NCBI RefSeq assembly: GCF_037975245.1
Contig: NC_092580.1
Span: 4,378,501-4,442,500 of the forward strand
Direction of reading: 5' to 3'
DNA from: Apostichopus japonicus
Taxonomy: Eukaryota > Echinodermata > Holothuroidea > Aspidochirotida > Stichopodidae
DNA length: 64,000 nucleotides
Position 1 is the stretch's first letter; each line of letters starts with the position of its first letter. The translations under genes were made by a program, and so were the position numbers. Positions 38,401-50,400 of this stretch are shown piece by piece. A model generated the notes under the pieces. The model saw only the letters and a program-made list of their open reading frames with translations, was not told the DNA's origin and searched no databases.

Positions 38401-41400
38401 TATTCTAGCATACACCTACAGGTAAACTCAACACTATTCTAGCATACACCTACAGGTAAACTCAACACTATTCTAGCATACACCTACAGGTAAACTCAAC
38501 ACTATTCTAGCATACACCTACAGGTAAACTCAACACTATTCTAGCATACACCTACAGGTAAACTCAACACTATTCTAGCATACACCTACAGGTAAACTCA
38601 ACACTATTCTAGCATACACCTACAGGTAAACTCAACACTATTCTAGCATACACCTACAGGTAAACTCAACACTATTCTAGCATACACCTACAGGTAAACT
38701 CAACACTATTCTAGCATACACCTACAGGTAAACTCAACACTATTCTAGCATACACCTACAGGTAAACTCAACACTATTCTAGCATACACCTACAGGTAAA
38801 CTCAACACTATTCTAGCATACACCTACAGGTAAACACAACACTATTCTAGCATACACCTACAGGTAAACTCAACACTATTCTAGCATAAACATACAGGTA
38901 AACACAACACTATTCTAGCATACACCTACAGGTAAACTCAACACTATTCTAGCATAAACATACAGGTAAACTCAACACTATTCTAGCATACACCTACAGG
39001 TAAACACAACACTATTCTAGCATACACCTACAGATAAACTCAACACTATTCTAGCATACACCTACAGGTAAACTCAACACTATTCTAGCATACACCTACA
39101 GGTAAACTCAACACTATTCTAGCATACACCTACAGGTAAACTCAACACTATCAGGGGCGTAGCCAGGATTATCACAGTTGTAGGCACGACTATCTGAGCG
39201 GAGTACGTACTATTTTAACTCGTTTATTTTTTTGGTTTAAAAGTGATATTGAATGAGGTGGCTCAAGTTAGCAAGAGGCCAAGGAACCAGAATGAACACT
39301 CGGGAAGGGCCGTTTCTGGCCATCTGTGGGGTTTGTAAAACCAAAAATTTTCTTCAACGCTCCGCGCCAGCCAATGGTGGTGGTCCGCTCAGATATTCGT
39401 GCCTACAACTTTCAAAATCTTGGCTACGCCCCTGATAGCTAGAGCTGAAAATGAAATATTTAGATGCTATCAGCAAAACTAGTTGACTAGTGTAAAATAT
39501 ATATATTGCTGTATTGCCTGTACATAAGAGATAAGGGCGAAGGGGAGGGGAGAGGGCAAGACCGCCTCTCCCCTTTGCACATACCAATGTCTGATGACAA
39601 CCACTGACAATGTCTCCCAAAACCCTACAGTAGGAATGGGTTGTTTTTAATTTCATCTTCAAGACCCACACTTAAACAAGAATACTTTAGTGAGGCCAGA
39701 AGCAATTTAGGAAGAAAATAGTTTGGGTTGAGAGAAAAAATGTGTTACAATCACTTTTCTACTCGTATCGTAAAATGTGTTTAAATTTCTGAATTCTGCC
39801 TCTATCTTGAGTATGACATGTTGTCAAGGAGGTTCCTGATTGGTTTATTACTTTCCCTGTGTCATTCTTCAAACAGTTTAAAGTCACAGAAGACAAGGAC
39901 GCCAAAGACAACAATAACCAAGGAGCGAACTGTATCCGAGCCATCATGATATTTACTGACGGAGGTAGAGAAATGGCCAGAGAAACCTTGGAAGAAAGAA
40001 ACAAAGATGAAAATGGCAATCGATGGGTGAGTGGAAAAGGAATCGTGAAATAAACTCATAACCAAAAGATATATAAAAAAACATCGTTAATTTGGTGAAG
40101 ACATCAGGTGAAAAACATGTTAAACCGAAAGCGAATAGTAAACTTAAAAAGGAGACACAAACCTCACGTGGCATCATTATTGGGTCCATGTGATATCACA
40201 GATTTATGTTTCTTTACACACAAGGGGCAGGACTTGATCAAGTCAAAATACTTGGGCAAGCAGACTTAATTAAGTGGAAAGACTTAATAGTCTAAATATG
40301 ATATCATCGAGCCATTTACTTCAATTTTTGTTTTCTTATTTTCTTCTTCTTTATTTATGACATTGTTTATATTTTTGTTACGGACACATGGCTTTTGCAA
40401 ATGGTGAATTAGGAAATATATATATATATATGAACTATATCTTGGCAATGCAGGGTTGCAGAATCGAGAATACTTTTGACTTTCTACCTTGAAATTACAA
40501 AGGAGCAAAACAGAAATAAAAGTAAGAACTATCAGATTCTAGTGGAGCTATGACATCACAGTTTTACAAAATGATAGCTCCAGACCCCCCCTCTCCCACT
40601 CCCTGGATTGGCACCTGGTCAGCCATTGGTCTAGCGACAAGAGTTTTAGTTTTGTGACACTGCTTATTTGACTTTCATTTACTTTCATCTCGCAAGTAAA
40701 AAGATTTTGAAATGTATCTTCTTTATTCTGTTTATATTGAACCGATCTCCTGGTTTTTCTCGATAGGTGAGGATATTTGTTTATAATGTTGGAACAGATT
40801 CGATGGTACCCAGCGATGGTGTGAAGTCAATGGCATGTGAAAATGATGGTAAGGTTCTTTCCACTATTATCGTATATCTTTATGGCTGCAGACTTTAATT
40901 GTCTTCGCCTTGGAGTCATTTTCTGCACGACATGTTACCTGGCCGTTAGCCTTAACTAAAACTGGGAGGGAAGATATATTGTCCAAGTGAGGCAGCTGAG
41001 ATTGGGAAAATTATGTCACTTGGGCACCTTTTAAAAAATCTTCATTTTTTTCCTGAAATATTTTATGAAAAAGGGAAACTACATTATGTTTCATCCAATA
41101 ATTTCTTTGGGCCCTGGGACTGTGTGTCTAATGATGTTCAACGACTGGCCACTATGTCTGAAATGGCCAACCAATGGTCAAACACTGGCCAATAACCAAT
41201 GGCCATAAACTATTGGCCAGTATGTCTGAAATGGCCAACCACTGGCCAATATGTCTGAAATGGCCAATAACCAATGGTCAACCACTGGTCAATATGTCTG
41301 AAATGGCCAATAACCAATGGCCAATATGTCTGAAATGGCCAACCACTGGCCAATATGAATTTTGTAGAACTTTTGCTGTATAACTGCTACAAATGCGAGG

Positions 41401-44400
41401 GATCCATACAAGACTAATAAAGGAACGATAATGCCCCGGTAATAAAAAAAATCTTTTGGTGCTCTCCAGCAAACTCACACTATAATGTAACTCAGTATAA
41501 ATATAACTTGAAGGATCAGAAATCAGACACCATATTTTTGTAGTTTCTGGAGATAAAAAAAGTCCCCCCAGAATTTAGCAGATACTCTTGGTAATTTTTA
41601 ATAATCAAATTTTTAATCGATGACAAAGTTGATGGAGGTAATAAGTTTGATTATTTTCTAGAAGGAAGGAAAAATCCACTGTAACAAAAGAGACCTTGCA
41701 GTTTATCTTGGCTTTCAAAAGGTTATCGTGATCTCAACCGTTTGTAATTTAAACTTCTTCTTTTTTTCTTTTCTGTGAATATCTGAAACTTTATTTTACA
41801 CATTTAATCTGTGTTCCGTCCATCAGGTTTCTTCAGCAACATCAGATCTTTCGGGGCAGTGCGTCTAACAACTCTGGTGAGTTTGTTATTTAACTTTAAC
41901 TGCTGCTGTTTAGTTGCTTAAATTAATTCACGCAAACATGCAAGACTCACAAGATGGCAGAGTATGTTGTACACCCCTGGTTTGGTAGTACAAGTAGCAA
42001 GAAGTGTATAGTGATAGTACACTGGTGACTCTTCAAAGTGTGTTACTGCCATCCTGAAAGTAATGCCCTCACCCAACCCCCACCCTTATCCCCACCACAT
42101 CCCCCACTGCCCTATTTTGGATACTCAACTCTACCGTTGTGACCTAGTCTACGATAGTTGTTAATATCCCGTAGTCTTTAGACCAACCCCTGCGCACCGA
42201 ACGACTGCTTTCTCGTTTAACGACCGTGTGCTGGTTTACGTCACATGCAAACTTATGTTTCTGTGATTGGCTGCACTAGTTAAGACTGGGTAGTCTCAGT
42301 CATGAACTGCAGCACACCAATCGACTGTCAGTCGGGGTTAATGTTACCTGTCCAGATTTCTGGCTGACCCAACTTTAAACTGGCAAAACCTTGATCAGTC
42401 TTAGTCTTAATCACATGCACTTTGCCCGGGGTTACCCAAGATTTTCCTCTTCATGGCGGTCGAGTCGAGGTCAAGTAAAGTCTAGTCAAGTCGAGTCAGG
42501 TCGTGATCAGTCTTGCAGTGTGCGTCATGCTTTAGAAGACTTTGGAGGGTCGGAACCATTAGGAAAGTGTTTTGAATACCTTTAGCAAAGTTTATTGTGA
42601 CCTAAAATGTAGAGGTACTCTTATAGATAACTTTAATTATGCCCTGTATGAGGAGTAGGAGAAGGAGTAGTGGGAGTAGGAGGAGAAAGAGGAGGAGGAG
42701 AAAGTGGTTTACATCTTTGTCCATTTCAGAAGTTTCTCATAATAGAATAGATTTGGTATAATTTTGCAGCTCCTTCTTTTCTTGTATTTCAAATCACCTG
42801 TCAAGTTGGGCTTTCACCTGTTTCCCTACCACTTCCACAATTTGTTTTCCCTCAATTGTATTTTTAAGTTGAATTGAGTAAGTGCCACAGTTTATAGTCA
42901 AACTTTGTTTTGGTTTAAAATATCTTTGTATTTTGAGTATTAAGTGAAAGGCAATTTAGTGTAATAGTCTTTCACAAACTCTGTTCAATCTGTCACTCAA
43001 ACATGATTTCATTTTGATCCATTGCCATTGTATTCAATCGTACAGGATTATGTGCCCGTCCTGAGCAGACCGATGGTCTTGAGTGATGAGAAAAACTTCC
43101 AGTGGTCAGACATCTACCTGGATGCCTTGGTAAGTAACTAATAAATATCAGCAGATCTTGTCCGAGAATCCTATTCTCTACCAGTTAATGGAGAGGCAGT
43201 TTAATATCCATATTCCTATCCCATGGAACTTGTTATGGCTTGGGAGGGGATATATGGTTGGAACTAAAGATATCGAATATGGGGACATATTCAAGCTTAA
43301 AGTTAATCATAAATTGCTCAAGCCACACATTTTATAAATGGCAATGAGTTATAGTAAACTTTCCCAAAAAGGTTGTTGTTTAAATGATGTGGGTGGGGGA
43401 TAATATCCACTCCCTACACCTCTTGACCTGCCTTTCAGCCATCCCCCAACCCCCCCCCCTCCCGTACCCTAAAAAATTACTGGATTTAATTATAAAATCT
43501 CAACTTCTCATGACAAGTTTTGTTACTTGGTTTATTACATTTTAAGAAAACTAAACTTATTTGGTAATGAATGTAGAACTTTAAACTGTATATTGTTTTG
43601 CACTTTTTGCACAGGGTCTTGGCATGATGACAACTCTCACACAACCAGTTTACAGCAAGACGAAAAACGGTTCAGTATGTAGCAATCCCTATTATTCATC
43701 ATTATTATTCACAACGGGGAAAAACCCCAATATCCTGAGCTACCCCATGGGGCATACTTTCCCCTCCTTCTCTAACCCCCTAGGAAACATTAGGAAGTGT
43801 ATTTAAACAAGTGTGGGGCTTTGTGGGCAAAGGGAGAATAACTAAACGTGACAAAGTACTGAGAAAAACTTATAGTGCATTGCTAAGTATACTTTGGGCT
43901 CCTGAGCTTTTTAAAAAGTCAGTCTTTTGTGATTTGAAATCTATTTCTTAATATCCCTGAAAAGTTTGCTTGATGTACAGACCATTTGTAGTGAAAATGA
44001 TTTTTTTTTTTCACCTGTCAAAAAAAAGAGGGTCAAACATTACGTGTACTTCCCCTTTAGTGACTTTGAAAGGGACCTTTAATATTCACTCGAGCACACA
44101 AACTGAAAAACAGTTGAGTTACTCAGGGAGGTAATTAAGGACCATATTGTAAAGGAGGTCAGCATCTCATGACTACAGTCTTAAAAGGTAGAGGCTGATA
44201 TTGTCTAGATAATTTTAAGCAGGTGAAGTTGAAGGAGTACAAAGCCGCCGCCTCATTGTTAAAATAAAAAACGAGGAAAGATGGAACATGTGACACTGAA
44301 GTTTTGGCAGATTTAACATCCAGACACTTTCTCAAGAACTGGCCCGACATGGGGGAGTACGCCAAAATGAACGGCTAAAAAGTTTTTAGAAATGGCCAAA

Positions 44401-47400
44401 ATATTCCATGGCAACCCGTTCTGCTGTCGGTTGGTTACCCTCTGAAGACTTTCTACAGTTGTTTAATTTAATTCGCTTTGCTTTCTTTTCATAGCTGACG
44501 GAAGAGCTCCTGGGTGTGGTAGGAACAGACATCACTACGAAGAATATGGCAGAGACAGTACCACAGAGAAAGGTAGGCCAGATCAGCAAGAGAGAGGTTG
44601 TATGCAGCAGCCATATGTCTCCAGCAGGTTAAATTGTTTTTTTTAGTGTACAGTCCAGCCTGTGAATCTCTCATTGAAGTATTACCTGGAGGGACCACCA
44701 CACGTTTCATACTATTTTGCTTCATCATCATGATCTTCCTGTTAGTTGAGTAGTTTCTGCTCTTGATAATTGTTTAATAGTTTTTGAGTTGTAGTAGTAG
44801 TTTTGTATATTTCATGGAAATTTTGTTTCTTTCAACCTGTAGTTTTAATGTAGAAAACAAATGCTACACATAGTCAGGATTGAATTCAAAGAATATGAGA
44901 AGGGAAACTGACCATCGCAATAATAAATAAAAATAGGTTGCTCTGTTTTCCAATAAATCAAATTTATAGTCGCAACACAAGTAATCTGTCCCCTTCCTGT
45001 TTCCCTCCATCTCCTCACCCCATCCAAGAAAAAGCAAAGCAAGACCATTTCTGTTTGAAAATTAATTGCAGTAGAATAAATATGAATACCCCCCTCCCCA
45101 ACCTTTCGTTTCTTGACTGTGTTTGCATGCCCCACACTCTATGCCGCCATGAATTCTTATAGAAAAGTTTTAATTTTATATCTTTTCACTACCACTATAA
45201 CGAATTAGATTAGACATGAGCATGGTATTGTAGCCTTTTATAGTCTTTTCAAACAGCTGTTTGTGATCAGATTTTCCCGCTCTCTTTCATATCTTCGATC
45301 GATCAAAACGTTTCTCTTTGCTCGGAAAGTGGTTTGTTTCTATATTGACGTCAGACCCCGTACGGTGGATCAGTATAAACTATCGGTCATGGGTCCGTTG
45401 CTAAATATTACTTTCATACCAGATTAAAACGCTCCAATATAAACAAGTGATACTCTAGGACTTCTCGCCCCAAATTAACAGCTCATGACTTAATATATGT
45501 AAATATGCATAGTAGGATGTTTGTTCAAAACTAAAACATAAACATGGCAAACCTAATGATTAAATGATGACTTAAGTAGGACACATGATGAGGACATGTG
45601 ATGAGGACATGTGATGAGGACACATGATGAGGACACATGACGAGGACACATGACGAGGACACATGACGAGGACACATGACGAGGACACATGACAAGGACA
45701 CATGACGAGGACACATGACGAGGACACATGACGAGGACACATGACGTACAAACATCAGTTGGGGACAGTAAAATTGTCAAATTGAACATGTACTCTTGAC
45801 TAGAAAACAAAACAGGGACACTGTTTTTTTAATTTTTTTTTATTAAGAAAGATCTTTTTGCTATTTAATGTTAGTGCAGCTGTTTTTGTTTTTGTAGAGA
45901 GGATTCATGAAAACAGTCTACTCTCAAGTCAAAGTTCTAGTGACCTGATTGGACTCCCTGAATCCTGCAAGCATTACGATTATGATTGTTTTACATCAAA
46001 ATCTTTAGTACCGCAATGTAGCAGGTAAATCTGCCTCACAGATAACGATACGGCCAGATATCAATTAGTAATGACCAACTGTGATCACAAGTAACTTGTA
46101 CTAACTTGTGGCTGTCAAACAGATATTGCTCTTCTATGGTGTCTGTGATATCACCACACACAACAACATTTAAGGTATTAAACCCAAAGCCTCAAATATG
46201 TACAGAGAAGGAATAAAAATATTTAAGAAAACGTGAAATGCAAGTCAATTTCGTTTTATTATGCACATGCTGCAACCGTTTCAGAAAAATCGGCCTTCTT
46301 TAATAGGCGGTAAATTGTCAAATTAAAATTCAGAATGACCTTTTCAAAGTTGAGTCACCACTAGGTATGGCTGACAGTCACTTTGCGAGGTCATTTCTAC
46401 CCTAACTGGTTTACCATCGTTTGTTCTATTTTAATTAGCCGTCTTTTCAAAGTGACATAGATTCCTCAACATCTGTGATTGTGTTCAAACAATAAGAAAG
46501 CTTACCCAGCACCAGCTACTTTGATGTAAATTTAACTTGTACATTTCATGCTGCCAATGTATCACACACCCCCCTGCCAGAAATGGCCTTTTTTGTTCTC
46601 CTTCTTTTAATCGTTCCATTCTTTGAACCATGACTTGATTGTTTGTTTTAAAAAAAAAAAAAAATTGTTAGTAGATTTTTTTATTGTTTTTATTTCAGTC
46701 AGTATAGTTCCCTCTGCCAGCAGTCACAGATAATTTTTATTGGTCACTCGCATCAAAGCTTGTCCTTAGACAGAACATAAAATACATAGGAATAATTGAC
46801 TGCTAGAATGACTTGCTAGTAGTATTCTTCTGCTCATCAATGGGGTGCATGCATGTAGACCGAGGCGTCGCTCTCTCTCTGTGTGTCTTTCAGAACCAAT
46901 CATCCATCTGCTTTCTCTCCCTCAGCCTTCGTACAATGCAATTTTCAATCGGCCAGTAAGTTTGTAGCAAATATTCAAATTTCCCAAATCCCTCCCTCTA
47001 ACCTACATCTCCTCGTTTGTCGTGTGTCAAAACATGTGTCGTGTCGTCGCTTTCTCTGTGGTGTTTTTCGATCGATTCCGTTTCCTTGGTTTTGAATTCA
47101 GTTGTGTCTTCTATATATTTTTATTTATTTTGTTTTTTAACATATTTTCTTGGTCATTTTCTTGCATGCAATATTGTATATCATGCATGCAAATATTTCT
47201 TAGCAAATCCTCACCAGGCTCTGATTAGTCAGGGTTCACTCACGCTCTGTGGGTTGTTACATGCGTCTTTGATTTTCTTCTCATGCAACTTTAATACAAC
47301 AGGCTGACAGAAAGGCCATTATTTTGACACTGATATTGTCTTTTTCTGCCTTGAGCCCCAGTTTGATGATATTTATTAAAAACTACGCCCACATGGTCCG

Positions 47401-50400
47401 TGCTCGCCAGCATCACCAATTCTGCCGCTGAGAGCGAAAGTAGAAGTCAAACATAGGAATGAGTTGATGAAAATATTTTGTCCGTTTGCATGGGCGTCAA
47501 CAGGTGGGGGACGGGGGGGGACATGTCCCCCCACTTTCAAAAGTGGAGGGGATATCATATCATTTGTCCCCCCACTTTTCAGAGCAGTTATTAAAAAAAT
47601 CACATGCATATGCGCGATTTTCTATCACAATTGCTGAGCTGATTCAAGTAGAATCTAACTTAAGAATCATTATCAATAAATTGCACTGGAAATTAGAACA
47701 GTGCTTGGCCCTTTATCCCCCTTCCTCTGATATTCACCCTCCCCACTTCGTCCGAGACCTCTGATAAAAGTTTGTGCGATGTTTGAACGATGTTTTAGAG
47801 TGTTTTGTGGAAGCACCCCTTCTCGCCAGAAATGGAATTCCCCTTGCCCTACACTGTGAATCAGAGAAAACGACGCATTTCAACTTGAAAACAAGTCGAA
47901 GACCCCACCAGGAAGGTAATATCATATATTTTAGGCCCTACAGACAGTATTCTGCCTGTATGCAGGGTATTATATGATACCAAACTACCGAAAATATTTC
48001 GTTTGAGATGGACGCTGTGTAATTCGTTTCCCTTGGTGTCAGAACGGCATCTTTCTACCAGTACTTTGTCGGAATTTAGTTTTGTGAGACAAAATTTCTC
48101 CTCACAGATCTGGTTCTGATGTAACTAAAAACGACTCAGGAAGGCCGTCTCCTGCGATCTAGGGGGTCTTATGTACCCAAAATTCTCTGGTACGCTACGC
48201 GCCAACCAATGGTGGCGCTCCGCTTAGATAGTATAGTGTCCCCCCCACTTTCTGAAACCTGCTGACGCCCATGTCCGTTTGGTTTTATGTTCAAAGAGAA
48301 AGATGAGAAGATGGAAAGATAAAAAATATGACCAACTCAGAGATGGGATGTTTGCTGATTAGTGTTAACAACCATGGATTAATGGCTGGCTTTTGCAGCT
48401 TAATTGAGTGACGTTGGAAAGTTGAGTAAAGATTTATTTCAGGAGGTAACAGAATTGCCATAATAGCTGGAAATGTCGCAACACTGTAATTTGGAGGAAG
48501 AGAGCTACAATAGGCTCCTCCTTTCATTAACAAAAAGATAAGTTTGTGGAAACAAGATTTCCTTCTTTGTTTACATAAAATCTAAAACCCAGTAGTACTA
48601 TTAAACCTAATTTTAATGCTTTCTAAAGATGGCCTAGCTGTGGATGTCAGTTTGATTTTTGCTAGAATTCCAAATATTGAGTATAAATATCGTAAATCAA
48701 TGGCAATTTTGGTATTTCTGTGCCAACTGTCTTTGGTCTAGAAAGCTGAGAGGATCAAATTGTTCACTATAGTGAGATGGAAAAAGAACATATTAAAGAG
48801 AAAATGTGGACAAACGCGTGACCAATCACAGAAGGGGAATGCCAACTAATTTTGCTCCTGTCCATTTATATACACTACGCTTCCTTCATACTCTCCATTT
48901 ATTTTATAATTTTGCCCGCATCCTCTTCCTGCCCAAAGGATTGACTTTTATTTACTCATTCATGCAATATACTCTTTTTTTCCCTTTTCAAATATATATA
49001 TATATTTAACACATTTTCAAATTTATGCAGTTCCCGCACATTAACAGATGGTGTACCTTTGGATAATATTCATAAAACAAATTGGAAAATGTTGATAACT
49101 TTCCCAAAACCACGTAAACTAGATCCAGGTTAATGGGCATTTATTTTCAGGTCCTTGCAGGGTATTTTGTGCACGTATTACTTAGTTTGTAATGAATATG
49201 CATCATATAGAAGAAAGTAACAAAGATGAAATAACATCACAAGTGTTTGTATTGAGTAACGAAATGCAGTGTAAAATTCACGTAAAAATTAATAGTGTTT
49301 TAATTCCATATTCCCTTCCTATACACTGCGCCATCTTATTACCAAACGTAATTTAAGTCATTGCGTATTATGAATGAATAGATACACGAATAATAAATTA
49401 AATATCAAATCAAAACTGGTCCAGTAGGTCTAAGTCAGTGATGACAGTTAAAGAAATGATATGTTATTTGTTATCCCTTAACCCGTAGATTGAAATATGA
49501 CAGTTACTACCCCAAAAAATTGATACATATTTTTTTTCGCAGCAAGTAATTTGATTTAGTTTTAATGCAGAATTCGAAATTATCAAAAGTGAACATACAA
49601 AAGGATCAAATTGTTTGTGTTTAGTGCCAGGTAAATCAATCCCCCACCCCCTCCCCCCAAAAAAACTTTCAAATGGGTAGTACACAATATAAGATTTTTA
49701 AGGATGTAAAGACTTGATTTACATGTTTGAATTTGATCAGTAATCGGCAAATCAAGTGAGAGATGAACTCTTTATGATTCTGCATGACCAACCTATACCA
49801 CTGATTACTGTGATGGCAGAATTGTTAGAATTTGTCGTAACCTACGGAATAGGGATGCACCGGATCCAAAATTTTGAATCCGGCCGGAACCGGATTTTGC
49901 CGGATAGTACATGAAATCCGGCCAGACCGGATTTTTTCATTACACAAAGAAAATCATTACTAAGAAGTAGAAGTATGAAACAAGAAGCAAATCTTAGGTG
50001 AGGTATACGCATATTATAAAGAAGGTGAAATTAAGACCCCATTTATGAGATTAAATATGACTTGAAGTGGTGTAATCTACATTCTTTAATAAAATAACCA
50101 CCATATAATTGTTGACAAGCTTGATACAGTATGTAAATTTGTTTGCTGGAAAAATACTGCATACTACCTATGAAGTTTGTTTTAAAACAGGAAGCTACAT
50201 TTCAAATCTCATACTTTATACTGAATAAAAAGATAATTTAATTGTTGTAATAACACTACTATCTGGATTTACAGTAATTGTATTATTTTGGTTGATCTTT
50301 AGAAACAGTGGGTCAGACCATTGAGAAAATTAAATTAAACAAGTTAAACCTAATTTTTCCTTACTTTGAATGTTTTTATTAATTTTTGGAAATAGTTTAC

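Noticed and set aside
38365-39151. Possible CRISPR array (regular near-identical 34-bp repeat)
   Set aside because: Units are directly adjacent with no unique spacers and lie in an animal intron; it is a minisatellite.
45531-45810. Minus-strand open frames rich in Cys, Val, Ser and His
   Set aside because: They are translations of the 13-bp minisatellite; the repeat leaves frames open.
47774-47977. Open frame inside the hAT-type element as transposase remnant
   Set aside because: Short, with no hAT dimerisation motif or zinc finger; the element appears non-autonomous.
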